From the NCBI RefSeq assembly GCF_964059965.1, contig NZ_OZ060923.1:558001-622000 (forward strand): a DNA stretch of 64,000 nucleotides, given 5' to 3'. The position numbers and the translations under genes were made by a program. The notes under the pieces were generated by a model. The model ran no database searches. It saw nothing but the letters and a program-made list of their open reading frames with translations, and was not told the DNA's origin. The stretch comes from Fukatsuia anoeciicola (lineage in GTDB: Bacteria; Pseudomonadota; Gammaproteobacteria; Enterobacterales; Enterobacteriaceae). Below, piece by piece: positions 9,502-17,767 of the stretch. Position 1 is the first letter of the stretch. Each line of letters opens with the position of its first letter.

Positions 9502-10992
9502 ATGAGACTAAGAGTGATCCAACAAGATATTAGTATGCAGGAACAACAAGATGCCCCAAGATTACGTCGCCAACTAAAATCACGACATTTAGCGATGATT
9601 GCTATAGGTGGTTCTATTGGCACTGGTTTATTTATTGCCTCGGGCGCAACAGTCTCACAGGCAGGTCCAGGTGGAGCCTTACTTTCTTATGCACTAATTA
9701 GTTTAATGGTTTATTTTCTAATGACTAGTCTTGGTGAATTAGCAGCATTTATGCCTGTTTCCGGTTCATTCTCTACTTATGGTTCAAAATATGTTGAAGA
9801 AGGTTTTGGTTTTGCTCTAGGATGGAATTATTGGTATAACTGGGCAATAACTATTGCCGTTGATTTAGTTGCGGCTCAATTAGTAATGCACTATTGGTTT
9901 CCAGAAACACCAGGTTGGATATGGAGCGCTTTGTTCCTTAGTCTAATATTTTTGCTTAATTATATTTCAGTTAAAGGATTTGGTGAAATAGAGTACTGGT
10001 TATCATTAATCAAAATTACTACAGTCATACTATTTATTATTGTTGGTGTTTTAATGATAACTGGAATTATATGTGGTGGTGAAAACACAGGTTGGCATAA
10101 TTGGATAATTGATGACGCTCCCTTCGCTGGTGGTTTTTCTGCAATAATAGGAGTAGCAATGATTGTTAGTTTTTCTTTTCAAGGAACTGAGTTAATAGGT
10201 ATTGCTGCTGGAGAATCAAAAAATCCAGATAAAAGCATCCCACAAGCAGTTCGAAAAGTTTTTTGGCGTATTTTATTATTTTATATTTTTACGATATTAA
10301 TCATTAGCTTAGTTATCCCCTATACTGACCCAAATTTATTACGTAATAATACAAAAGATATTAGTCTTAGTCCATTCACCCTAGTATTTCAAAATGCTGG
10401 ACTATTGTCTGCAGCTGCAGTAATGAATGTAGTAATTTTAATAGCAGTAATATCAGCAGGTAATTCAGGAATGTATGCTTCTACTCGCATGTTATTTACT
10501 TTAGCAAAAGAAGGCAAGGCTCCACAGATTTTTGCTTGTTTATCAAAAAGTAAAGTACCTCATAATGCGTTGTATGCTACTACTGCAGTAGCAGGTTTAT
10601 GTTTTTTAAGTTCAATGTTTGGTAATAAGATTATCTATTTATGGTTATTAAACACCTCTGGGATGACTGGTTTTATTGCCTGGTTAGGGATTGCTATTAG
10701 CCATTACCGTTTTCGTAAAGGATATATAGCACAAGGGTTTAATCTAAATGATTTACCATACTGCTCTGCTTTTTTTCCATTAGGACCAATTTTTGCCTTT
10801 GTGTTATGTTTTGCTATTACCTTAGGACAAAATTATCAAGCTTTTCTAGCAAATAAAATTGATTGGTATACCTTAGTAGCAACATATATTGGTATGCCAT
10901 TATTTTTAGTAATCTGGTTTAGTTATAAGTTTACTCGTGGCACCCACATAGTTAAATATGATGCAATGGAGTTTCCAAAATGGAAAAAATAA
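9502..10992 (+). CDS. lysP: Lysine-specific permease LysP
   Basis: Amino acid-polyamine-organocation family symporter for lysine in the inner membrane. The product is very close to E. coli LysP over its full length: the first-helix motif IAIGGSIGTGLFIASGA, ALGWNYWYNWAITIAVDL, SFSFQGTELIGIAAGES and LNTSGMTGFIAWLGIAISH are kept, with 12 predicted membrane helices. The start is uncertain: ATG 9502 (496 residues), GTG 9514 and ATG 9535 are in frame and none has a strong Shine-Dalgarno; E. coli LysP has 489 residues. Keeping a lysine importer fits a cell that no longer makes all amino acids. Confidence 0.95.
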   Translation: MRLRVIQQDISMQEQQDAPRLRRQLKSRHLAMIAIGGSIGTGLFIASGATVSQAGPGGALLSYALISLMVYFLMTSLGELAAFMPVSGSFSTYGSKYVEEGFGFALGWNYWYNWAITIAVDLVAAQLVMHYWFPETPGWIWSALFLSLIFLLNYISVKGFGEIEYWLSLIKITTVILFIIVGVLMITGIICGGENTGWHNWIIDDAPFAGGFSAIIGVAMIVSFSFQGTELIGIAAGESKNPDKSIPQAVRKVFWRILLFYIFTILIISLVIPYTDPNLLRNNTKDISLSPFTLVFQNAGLLSAAAVMNVVILIAVISAGNSGMYASTRMLFTLAKEGKAPQIFACLSKSKVPHNALYATTAVAGLCFLSSMFGNKIIYLWLLNTSGMTGFIAWLGIAISHYRFRKGYIAQGFNLNDLPYCSAFFPLGPIFAFVLCFAITLGQNYQAFLANKIDWYTLVATYIGMPLFLVIWFSYKFTRGTHIVKYDAMEFPKWKK

Positions 10993-11448
10993 AAGTTAAG
11001 TTATTAATAAGCCTATTATAAATATTTTTCATATAGTTATTTTTTATAAAATATTTATTGTAAAATTATTATTTATCACATGAAATTAAGGAGTACTATG
11101 CACTAGTAGAGTATCATTTAAAGAGTTTTATTCAATAATCTATCTAAAAAATTATTATGTGTAATATAAATTACAATATTTATATTTTATTAATTATAAA
11201 GAAAGAAATGTTTGTAAATTATTTTAGATTTTTATTATTGATAGTATTAATTCATTAATCACTTACATTTTTTAATAATTTATAATTTTAGGTTCTATTC
11301 TTTATATTAACGAAGTAAGTAAACTATTACGAAGTAAAGTATTCTATATATTAAGTTAGTACAATATTATTTATGATTAATATTTAATTAATAATTATCA
11401 TGAGTATATTATTATAATTATAATCTATTTTTATTGTTTAATGTTATA
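10993..11448. other. Decayed intergenic DNA between convergent lysP and purA
   Basis: About 0.46 kb. An isolated AAGGAG followed by ATG at 11099 leads to a stop after two codons. No nsrR or rnr remnant, the E. coli genes after purA, could be recognised. Confidence 0.5.
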
Positions 11449-12804
11449 TTACTTCATTAAACACATAAAAGGATCTTTTAGAATGATAGCATCTGAACGA
11501 TCAGGACCAGTAGAAATAATATCTACTAATATGCCCGTTAAATCTTCTACACGTTTAATATAATTACGAGCTGCTTGTGGTAATTTGTAGTACTCCTTTA
11601 TGCCAACAGTAGTTTCTTGCCAACCTGGTAATATTTCATAAATAGGTTCAATATTTTCCCAGTTCTTTGCTGTTAATTGAGTTATCTCAGACATTGTCTT
11701 AGTTATTGTTTTATTAGTTATTTTAATATTTGTACTAATCTTAGGTTTATACTGTACGCTATAACCAACACAAATCTTAATTTCTTTTAAACCATCTAAT
11801 ACATCTAGTTTAGTAAGGCAAAACCCAGAAATAGAATTAAGCTGAATAGAGCGACGTAGTGCTACAATGTCTAACCAACCAGTACGACGCTTACGACCAG
11901 TAGTAGCACCGTACTCATGCCCCTGACTGCATAAAAATTTACCATTATCATCATGTAACTCAGTAGGAAAAGGTCCAGCACCAACACGAGTTGTATAGAC
12001 TTTTACAACACCTAAAATATAATCTAAATAACATGGTCCTACACCAGAACCTGTAGCAACACCACCAGCAGTAGTATTAGATGAAGTCACATAAGGATAA
12101 GTGCCATGATCGATATCCAGCAAGGCACCTTGTGCACCTTCAAACATGATTCGAGCACCTTTTTTACGTGCATTATTTAATAACTGTACAACATCAACTA
12201 CCATTGAAGTTAAAATATCTGAAACAGCTAATATCTCATCCAGTACTTTTTTATAATTAATTCCTTCAACTTTATAATAATGCACTAATTGAAAGTTATG
12301 ATATGCTATAATTTTTTTTAACTTAGCAATAAAGAGTTCTTTATCAAATAAATCACCAACACGCAAAGCACGACGAGCAATTTTATCCTCATAAGCAGGG
12401 CCAATGCCACGACCTGTTGTTCCGATAGTATTTTCATTAAGCGCCTCCTCACGTGCATTATCTAGGGCAACATGATAGGGTAAGACTAATGTGCAGGCTT
12501 CCGAAATTAATAATCGTTTAATTATCGGAACGCCATGTTCTTTAAGCTGCTTAATTTCTTTTATTAAAGCATCTGGCGCTAAAACAACACCATTACCAAT
12601 AATACAGATCACATCTTCGCGTAAAATACCAGAAGGAATTAAATGAAGAACTGTTTTTTCGCCATTAATAACTAAAGTATGACCAGCATTATGCCCTCCT
12701 TGATAGCGCACAACATAGTCAACTCGTTCAGTTAGTAAGTCAACAATTTTACCTTTACCTTCGTCACCCCATTGAGTCCCTAATACGACGACATTTTTAC
12801 CCAT
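11449..12804 (-). CDS. purA: Adenylosuccinate synthetase
   Basis: First committed step from IMP to AMP (IMP + Asp + GTP). The family motifs are complete: GDEGKGK P-loop, GHNAGHT, GTTGRGIGPAYEDK, GVVKVYTTRVGAGPFPTEL and STGPDRSDAI. At 451 residues it is about 19 longer than E. coli PurA. The surplus is mainly a Lys/Thr/Ile-rich insertion near residue 360 (KPKISTNIKITNKTITKT) before LTAKNWENIEPIYE, the kind of low-complexity expansion seen in AT-rich symbionts. GGTGATTTTTTAAA before the ATG provides the ribosome-binding site. It stands alone, without hfl genes upstream. Confidence 0.97.
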   Translation of the reverse strand: MGKNVVVLGTQWGDEGKGKIVDLLTERVDYVVRYQGGHNAGHTLVINGEKTVLHLIPSGILREDVICIIGNGVVLAPDALIKEIKQLKEHGVPIIKRLLISEACTLVLPYHVALDNAREEALNENTIGTTGRGIGPAYEDKIARRALRVGDLFDKELFIAKLKKIIAYHNFQLVHYYKVEGINYKKVLDEILAVSDILTSMVVDVVQLLNNARKKGARIMFEGAQGALLDIDHGTYPYVTSSNTTAGGVATGSGVGPCYLDYILGVVKVYTTRVGAGPFPTELHDDNGKFLCSQGHEYGATTGRKRRTGWLDIVALRRSIQLNSISGFCLTKLDVLDGLKEIKICVGYSVQYKPKISTNIKITNKTITKTMSEITQLTAKNWENIEPIYEILPGWQETTVGIKEYYKLPQAARNYIKRVEDLTGILVDIISTGPDRSDAIILKDPFMCLMK

Positions 12805-13261
12805 TTTAAAAAATCACCAAGTTGCTTAAGAAATTTTTTTAAATTTTTTATTAGAATTCTTTCAGTATTTTTTGATAAAAGATTATCGTAATATTTACTA
12901 AATCGAATAATTATCCATTATAAGAAACAGATCTAATTAATAAAACTTACTTAATAAAATATAAATATACTATCAAAATATTTTTATTAATTTATTTATA
13001 GATTAACATACTTTTTGCATGTACTAACAATACATTTTATTATGCTAATTTAATAAGTAGATAATCATAAAAATAAATAAATATTTTTATATTATTATTA
13101 TCTCTTTATAAGATTTAAAAAATCTAATCTTATATAAATATACAATAGATATAAGTTTCTTTTTAAAATAAAAAACAAGTCTCTATTAGTATGAATAGTT
13201 TAATATTATTATTGTGTTAGTATTATTAATACATTTAACTATCTTTAATATATAAATTAAT
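12805..13261. other. Decayed intergenic DNA upstream of purA
   Basis: Holds the purA ribosome-binding site and presumably its promoter next to 12805. I looked for the hflC/yjeT neighbours of E. coli purA on the minus strand and found nothing convincing. Confidence 0.5.
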
Positions 13262-13486
13262 TAGAGTTAACCTATTAGTTATTCTTAATTTTATGATATA
13301 CCTATATGTTATCATAAATATTATTTTATCCCATGCTTTTTATGTAATTACATAACCTACTATTTAATAATTAATACTATAATTTATAGCAAGATATAAT
13401 TTGCTATGATTGCTGATAAAATTTTTTAAATCTATAAAAGTATGACCTTTACTTAATCTAGTGGGTACGCGTTAAATCTGCTAGTA
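13262..13486 (-). pseudogene. rimI: rimI relic (ribosomal S18 N-acetyltransferase)
   Basis: In E. coli rimI follows holD with a small overlap. On the minus strand just past holD I read GHTFIDLKNFISNHSKLYLAIN, against E. coli AHAFPWSEKTFASNQGERYLNF; then IVGYVIT-stop-KAWDK against MAAFAITQVVLDE, where the stop replaces a CAA codon; then decayed sequence where the acetyl-CoA loop should be. The last residues of the HolD frame (TSRFNAYPLD) themselves resemble RimI TTDLPAAYHIE, so the two genes appear fused by a frameshift at the junction. The acetyltransferase is lost. Confidence 0.7.
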
Positions 13487-13890
13487 TTAGAATAGAAATC
13501 TGTTTCAAATTGGCAAATTTGCCGCCAAAGTACACGTTTAGCATAACTATTATGATAAAGATCAATTAAATTTGGACTATATAATTGCGCTCCCTTAATA
13601 GCTAAGGGTTCATCAATGCCTAAACGCCAACTATTACACTGAGTTTGCTTTGGCAACATCATAACCTGATATGGAGTTAACCTGTAAGTCTGTTTAGGAA
13701 CAAGACGTAAACTAAGTAAAATATCACAGAGTACTGGGTCAGTATAATTAGGTAACGATTGTGCCACAATCAGTAAACGAATATTTTTTGGTAGAGTAAT
13801 AGTAACATCACCCTGTAAAATAGTTGGGTTATATAATGTCCATTGCGTTATTCCAAATTGTTGTAATAACCAGTCTCTTCTTGATGCCAT
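13453..13890 (-). CDS. holD: DNA polymerase III psi subunit
   Basis: Psi links the clamp loader to chi and single-stranded-DNA-binding protein. The product matches E. coli HolD throughout: MASRRDWLLQQFGITQWTLY, the domain core with LTPYQVMMLP, and CNSWRLGIDEPLAIKGAQL. At 145 residues it exceeds E. coli (137) because the C-terminus continues past the expected end into codons that look like the start of rimI. It is divergent from rsmC as in E. coli. Small accessory replication subunits are often lost in reduced genomes, so its retention is notable. Confidence 0.93.
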   Translation of the reverse strand: MASRRDWLLQQFGITQWTLYNPTILQGDVTITLPKNIRLLIVAQSLPNYTDPVLCDILLSLRLVPKQTYRLTPYQVMMLPKQTQCNSWRLGIDEPLAIKGAQLYSPNLIDLYHNSYAKRVLWRQICQFETDFYSNTSRFNAYPLD

Positions 13891-14022
13891 TTTTCTATCA
13901 ATAATAAACTTAATTTATTGTTATGCTAATAAACCAATCAGATACACACCAATAACCTTAATAATAACTAAACTAAATAATACAATATTATAATGATTTA
14001 ATAGGTTACAAGGAAAATTTTA

Positions 14023-15048
14023 ATGTTAATGCTAACTACAACTAGCAAAATGCTACTGCGTCATCGCAATGAATTTGCTCAACGTTCTATTTTATTTGCT
14101 GGTAATTTACAAGATGATTTACCAGCAAAATTTAAAACAATAAAAACGCAAGTTCATACTAGTCAATATAATTATTGGCAAACGCTAAAAGATACTTTAG
14201 AAAAAAAAGTTCAATTCAGTTTACTAGCAAATAAAAATATAATTACAGACTGTAATACACTACTTTATTTTTGGCCAAAAAGCAAACAAGAAGCTGCATT
14301 TCAATTATCTAACTTACTATCTTTACTAGTAATTGGTAGCGATATTTTTATTATCGGAGAAAATCGTAGTGGCGTACGTAGCGTGGAAAAAATATTAACT
14401 TCTATGATAAAAATGAGAAAAATTGATAGCGCATATCGTTGTAGGCTATATTACGGTCGCTTAGATAAGCAAGTAAAATTTAACTATAATAGTTGGTGGT
14501 ATAGTTATCAGGTTAGTGACACAATAATAAAAACTTTGCCAGGTGTTTTTAGTCGTAACCACTTGGATGCAGGTAGTCAATTATTACTTTCTACTTTTAA
14601 ACCAAATCTAGAAGGAAGCGTGTTAGATATAGCATCTGGCAGTGGTGTATTAGCTGCAGTTTTAGCTAAAAATTCACCTAAAATTAAACTAATCCTTAGC
14701 GATGTTAGTGCTGCTGCAATTGAAGCTAGTCGTGTTACTTTAAGTATTAATAATATTAATGCAAAAGTAATTGCTAGCAATCTTTATTCTGATATTGATG
14801 GTTATTTTGACCTTATTATTTCTAATCCTCCATTTCATGAAAGATCACAAACTTGCCTACGCATAACAGATAGGTTAATCCGTGATGCTAAGGAACATCT
14901 TAATACTAGTGGAAAATTACGTATAGTAGCTAATGCGTTTTTACCTTATTCCTCTATGCTTGATGCTGTTTTTGGTAGCCATGAAATTCTTGCGCAGAAT
15001 AGTCGTTTTAAGGTCTACCAAGCTACATTAAGCAGAAATATAAAGTAA
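14023..15048 (+). CDS. rsmC: 16S rRNA m2G1207 methyltransferase RsmC
   Basis: SAM-dependent methyltransferase acting on assembled 30S subunits. The 341 residues (E. coli 343) include the N-terminal pseudo-methyltransferase half and the catalytic C-terminal half, with the SAM-binding loop DIASGSGVLAAVLA (about 200-213) and NPPFH (about 268). ACAAGGAAAATTTTA before the ATG gives an AAGGA ribosome-binding site. The divergent arrangement with holD is ancestral. The DIASGSG loop differs from the usual D-x-G-x-G by Ala for Val/Gly but stays compatible with binding. Confidence 0.95.
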   Translation: MLMLTTTSKMLLRHRNEFAQRSILFAGNLQDDLPAKFKTIKTQVHTSQYNYWQTLKDTLEKKVQFSLLANKNIITDCNTLLYFWPKSKQEAAFQLSNLLSLLVIGSDIFIIGENRSGVRSVEKILTSMIKMRKIDSAYRCRLYYGRLDKQVKFNYNSWWYSYQVSDTIIKTLPGVFSRNHLDAGSQLLLSTFKPNLEGSVLDIASGSGVLAAVLAKNSPKIKLILSDVSAAAIEASRVTLSINNINAKVIASNLYSDIDGYFDLIISNPPFHERSQTCLRITDRLIRDAKEHLNTSGKLRIVANAFLPYSSMLDAVFGSHEILAQNSRFKVYQATLSRNIK

Positions 15049-15120
15049 TAAAGATACTAAAATAAAAAAATCATAAAAAAGACATACCTTAAAAACTTAA
15101 GTAATCGTTGATAAAAAAGT

Positions 15121-15200
15121 TAAGTAAATATCTATATATTATTATTAATTAGAGGCATTTAATTTTAAGTTATTCAAGGGTTTTGTAATGGAAATTAGAT
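15121..15200 (-). pseudogene. mnmC: mnmC relic (N-terminal end)
   Basis: E. coli mnmC is divergent from fabB. The minus strand here reads SITKPLNNLKLNA followed by three stops and YIDIYL, against E. coli MnmC YSIQPANLEFNAEG...DDVYF. Only the N-terminal region is recognisable before rsmC begins on the other side. MnmC completes mnm5U from cmnm5U at the tRNA wobble position, so that final step looks lost at this locus although tusE of the 2-thiolation pathway survives at 44.3 kb. Confidence 0.6.
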
Positions 15201-15252
15201 AAATTATAGTTTCTAAATAAGTCTATTAAATTTTATTTTAATCGGACTTGTT

Positions 15253-15271
15253 CGGTATACAACTGTACGCT
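15253..15271 (+). promoter_or_regulatory. FabR-like operator upstream of fabB
   Basis: CGGTATACAACTGTACGCT is a near-palindrome that closely follows the FabR site of E. coli fabB as I remember it (GTACAAGTGTACGC core), and the flanking ATCGGACTTGTT also resembles the E. coli promoter. A TATAAT at 15295-15300 could be the -10 box. The site stands out in a surrounding that has otherwise drifted to A/T. FabR represses fabA and fabB according to unsaturated-lipid supply; fabR itself is not in the window. Confidence 0.6.
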
Positions 15272-15321
15272 AAAGTGTGAAATAACGTCCTAGATATAAT
15301 AAAATTTTAAAGAGGTATTAA

Positions 15322-16557
15322 ATGAAACATGCGGTGATTACTGGTCTAGGTATTATTTCAAGCATAGGTAATAACCAAGAGGAAGTATTAGCATCTTTGA
15401 AAGCAGGACGTTCTGGTATCACTTTGTCAAAAGAGTTCATAGATATAGGTATGCGAAGTCACGTATGGGGTAACATTAAATACGAGACTGATCCTATTCA
15501 TTTAATTAACCGTAAAGTATCACGTTTTATGAGTCATGCTTCTGTTTATGCTTACCTTGCAATGAAAGAAGCTATTAAAAATTCTGGTCTTGAACCAGGT
15601 CAGGTATCTAATGAACGTAGTGGTCTAGTTGTTGGTTCTGGTGGGGGGTCTCCTAAAAATCAAGTTGCTGGCTCTGATGTAATGCGTTCTCGTGGCGTGA
15701 AAAATGTTGGTCCTTATATGGTAACTAAAGCAATGGCATCTGGAGTTTCAGCTTGTTTAGCAACCCCTTTTAAGATTAAAGGTGTAAATTATTCTATTAG
15801 TTCTGCCTGTGCTACTTCTGCTCATTGTATTGGTCATGCCGTTGAATTAATACAATTAGGTAAACAAGATATAGTTTTTGCTGGTGGAGGTGAAGAACTT
15901 TGCTGGGAAATGGCATGCGAATTCGATGCCATGGGTGCACTTTCGACTAAATATAACGATGAACCAGAGAAAGCTTCACGTCCTTATGATCAAGATCGAG
16001 ACGGTTTTGTTATTGCTGGTGGTGGTGGCATGGTAGTAGTTGAAGAGCTAGAGCATGCATTAGCACGTGATGCTTATATCTATGCTGAAATTATTGGCTA
16101 TGGTGCGACCTCTGATGGTGATAATATGGTAGCACCTTCTGGTGAAGGTGCTGTTCGTTGCATGAAAATGGCTATGATAGGCGTAGAAGATACCTCTATT
16201 GATTATATTAATGTTCATGGTACCTCTACATTTTTGGGTGATCTAAAAGAATTAGATGCTATTAAAAAAGTTTTTATCAATCACGCCCCAGCAATTTCAG
16301 CAACTAAAGCAATGACTGGTCACTCTTTAGGTGCTGCTGGGGTGCATGAAACTATTTATACATTACTAATGGTAAAACACGGTTTTATTGCCCCTAGTAT
16401 TAATATTAATAATATTGACAAAGCAGCACGAGACATGAATATTATTACTAAAATAACAAAACGTGAATTAACTACAGTAATGTCTAATAGTTTTGGTTTT
16501 GGTGGCACTAATGCCACTTTAGTGATGCGTAAATATCCAACGTATCTTAATTTTTAA
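15322..16557 (+). CDS. fabB: 3-oxoacyl-ACP synthase I (KAS I)
   Basis: Elongating condensing enzyme needed for unsaturated fatty acid synthesis. At 411 residues (E. coli 406) it carries the active-site Cys in SACATSAHC, the two catalytic His residues in NVHGTST and GHSLGAAG, and the C-terminal SNSFGFGGTNATLVM. AAAGAGGT provides the ribosome-binding site. The gene is monocistronic, with a decayed mnmC divergent to it and a conserved FabR-like operator in front. Confidence 0.98.
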   Translation: MKHAVITGLGIISSIGNNQEEVLASLKAGRSGITLSKEFIDIGMRSHVWGNIKYETDPIHLINRKVSRFMSHASVYAYLAMKEAIKNSGLEPGQVSNERSGLVVGSGGGSPKNQVAGSDVMRSRGVKNVGPYMVTKAMASGVSACLATPFKIKGVNYSISSACATSAHCIGHAVELIQLGKQDIVFAGGGEELCWEMACEFDAMGALSTKYNDEPEKASRPYDQDRDGFVIAGGGGMVVVEELEHALARDAYIYAEIIGYGATSDGDNMVAPSGEGAVRCMKMAMIGVEDTSIDYINVHGTSTFLGDLKELDAIKKVFINHAPAISATKAMTGHSLGAAGVHETIYTLLMVKHGFIAPSININNIDKAARDMNIITKITKRELTTVMSNSFGFGGTNATLVMRKYPTYLNF

Positions 16558-16639
16558 TTAAAATAAATAAATTTTAAAAAATTAAAATTATTAAAAATAA
16601 TTATAGCTATAGATGTATAGAGTTATATTCATCATAATT

Positions 16640-16970
16640 TTATTACACAAAGTATTGTAGTAAATTACATAAAGGATATAGACTTTAACCTGTGGATACT
16701 ATTAAGAATAGTATCCTAGTTCAACTTGTCTATACTCTTTATTACTATTACGTTAGATGCCTCTTAAATAAGAAATATTTTATTCTCTAAAGAATTAATC
16801 TTAATCATGTTTAGAAGAAATATTACTAATTATTTTAGCAGAGAATTGTAATAATAATATGAACCACTTATACTCTTATTGGGTTTTCAGATTCTCTTAA
16901 AGTAAGAACATCTAGCATTATAGCAATTAATAAGTTTAAATATGCTATTTATTAGCACACTATCTTAATA
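16640..16970 (-). pseudogene. gltA: gltA relic (citrate synthase, N-terminal third)
   Basis: gltA is divergent from sdhC in E. coli and its remains are in that position. The minus strand from about 16918 reads LDVLTLRESENPIRV (E. coli GltA ELDVLKGTLGQDVIDIR), then at the right distance of about 50 codons NISYLRGI (GILLHRGF) with a stop in place of a Glu, then VELGYYS followed by two stops (LEVCYILLNG). Nothing from the rest of the 427-residue enzyme remains. The segment 16694-16716 has also become a perfect 10-bp hairpin. Loss of citrate synthase here leaves the following TCA genes without their entry enzyme. Confidence 0.65.
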
Positions 16971-17048
16971 TTTTTTTGCTTTTAGTACTAATTGAGTTTT
17001 ACTCAGAACTGGAAAAAATAAAATAAAATAAAGCTGCATAGGCAAACT

Positions 17049-17426
17049 GTGAAAAAAAAAAGACCTGTCAATTTAGATTTACGAACGATTCAAATGCCTG
17101 TTACCGCGATAGTATCTATCTTACATCGCATCTCTGGCATAATAACCTTTGTTACTATTGGTATCTTCTTGTGGTTATTAAGTATTTCTCTTTCTTCTCA
17201 AGAAGGATTTATGCAAGCTACTATTATTTTGAGTCATCCCGTAGTTAAATTTATTTTTTGGATAATACTTACTGTACTTGCTTATCACCTTTGTGGTGGT
17301 ATACGTCACTTATTAATGGATTTTAATTATATAAAAGAAGATTTAGTAACAGGTATTCGCTCTGCTCAAGTGATAATAATATTAACCTTAATGCTATCGA
17401 TTTTAGTTGGAGTACTTCTATGGTAA
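17049..17426 (+). CDS. sdhC: Succinate dehydrogenase cytochrome b556 subunit
   Basis: Membrane anchor that binds heme b and quinone with SdhD. The 125 residues include three membrane helices and the conserved segments PVTAIVSILHRISG and AYHLCGGIRHLLMD with the heme-ligand histidine region. The start is GTG 17049 preceded by AGGCAAACT; E. coli starts four codons earlier at an ATG that is lost here. The start codon is followed by ten consecutive A (17052-17061), a slippery tract. The reading frame overlaps sdhD by 7 bases as in E. coli. Confidence 0.96.
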   Translation: MKKKRPVNLDLRTIQMPVTAIVSILHRISGIITFVTIGIFLWLLSISLSSQEGFMQATIILSHPVVKFIFWIILTVLAYHLCGGIRHLLMDFNYIKEDLVTGIRSAQVIIILTLMLSILVGVLLW

Positions 17427-17758
17427 ATAATGTCTCTGCATTAGGGCGTAATGGTATACATGATTGGTTATTGCTACGTGCTTCTGCAATTATTATTCTT
17501 TTATATATTTTTTATCTCTGCGGCTTTATTATTACTGTGCCGTATGTTACTTATGAAATTTGGCATAATTTTTTCTCTTTAACGATTACTAAAGTATTTA
17601 CAATGCTAACATTACTCTCGATTCTAGTGCATGCTTGGATTGGATTGTGGCAAGTACTTACTGATTATATTAAGCCTCTAGCAATACGACTAGTATTACA
17701 ACTAATAGTCGTTATTACATTGTTAGTTTATGTATTGTGTGGAGCTATTTTAATATAG
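17420..17758 (+). CDS. sdhD: Succinate dehydrogenase membrane anchor subunit
   Basis: Second membrane anchor of complex II. The 112 residues (E. coli 115) have three helices and the quinone/heme region SILVHAWIGLWQVLTDY with the conserved His and Tyr. It starts inside the end of sdhC, indicating translational coupling, and sdhA follows after 9 bases. Confidence 0.96.
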   Translation: MVNNVSALGRNGIHDWLLLRASAIIILLYIFYLCGFIITVPYVTYEIWHNFFSLTITKVFTMLTLLSILVHAWIGLWQVLTDYIKPLAIRLVLQLIVVITLLVYVLCGAILI

Positions 17759-17767
17759 GATTTTTCA

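Noticed and set aside
16681..16720. Hairpin GGATACTATT/AATAGTATCC as a terminator
   Set aside because: No T-run follows and it lies within the gltA relic, where the same bases read as part of the enzyme. Treated as a product of decay.
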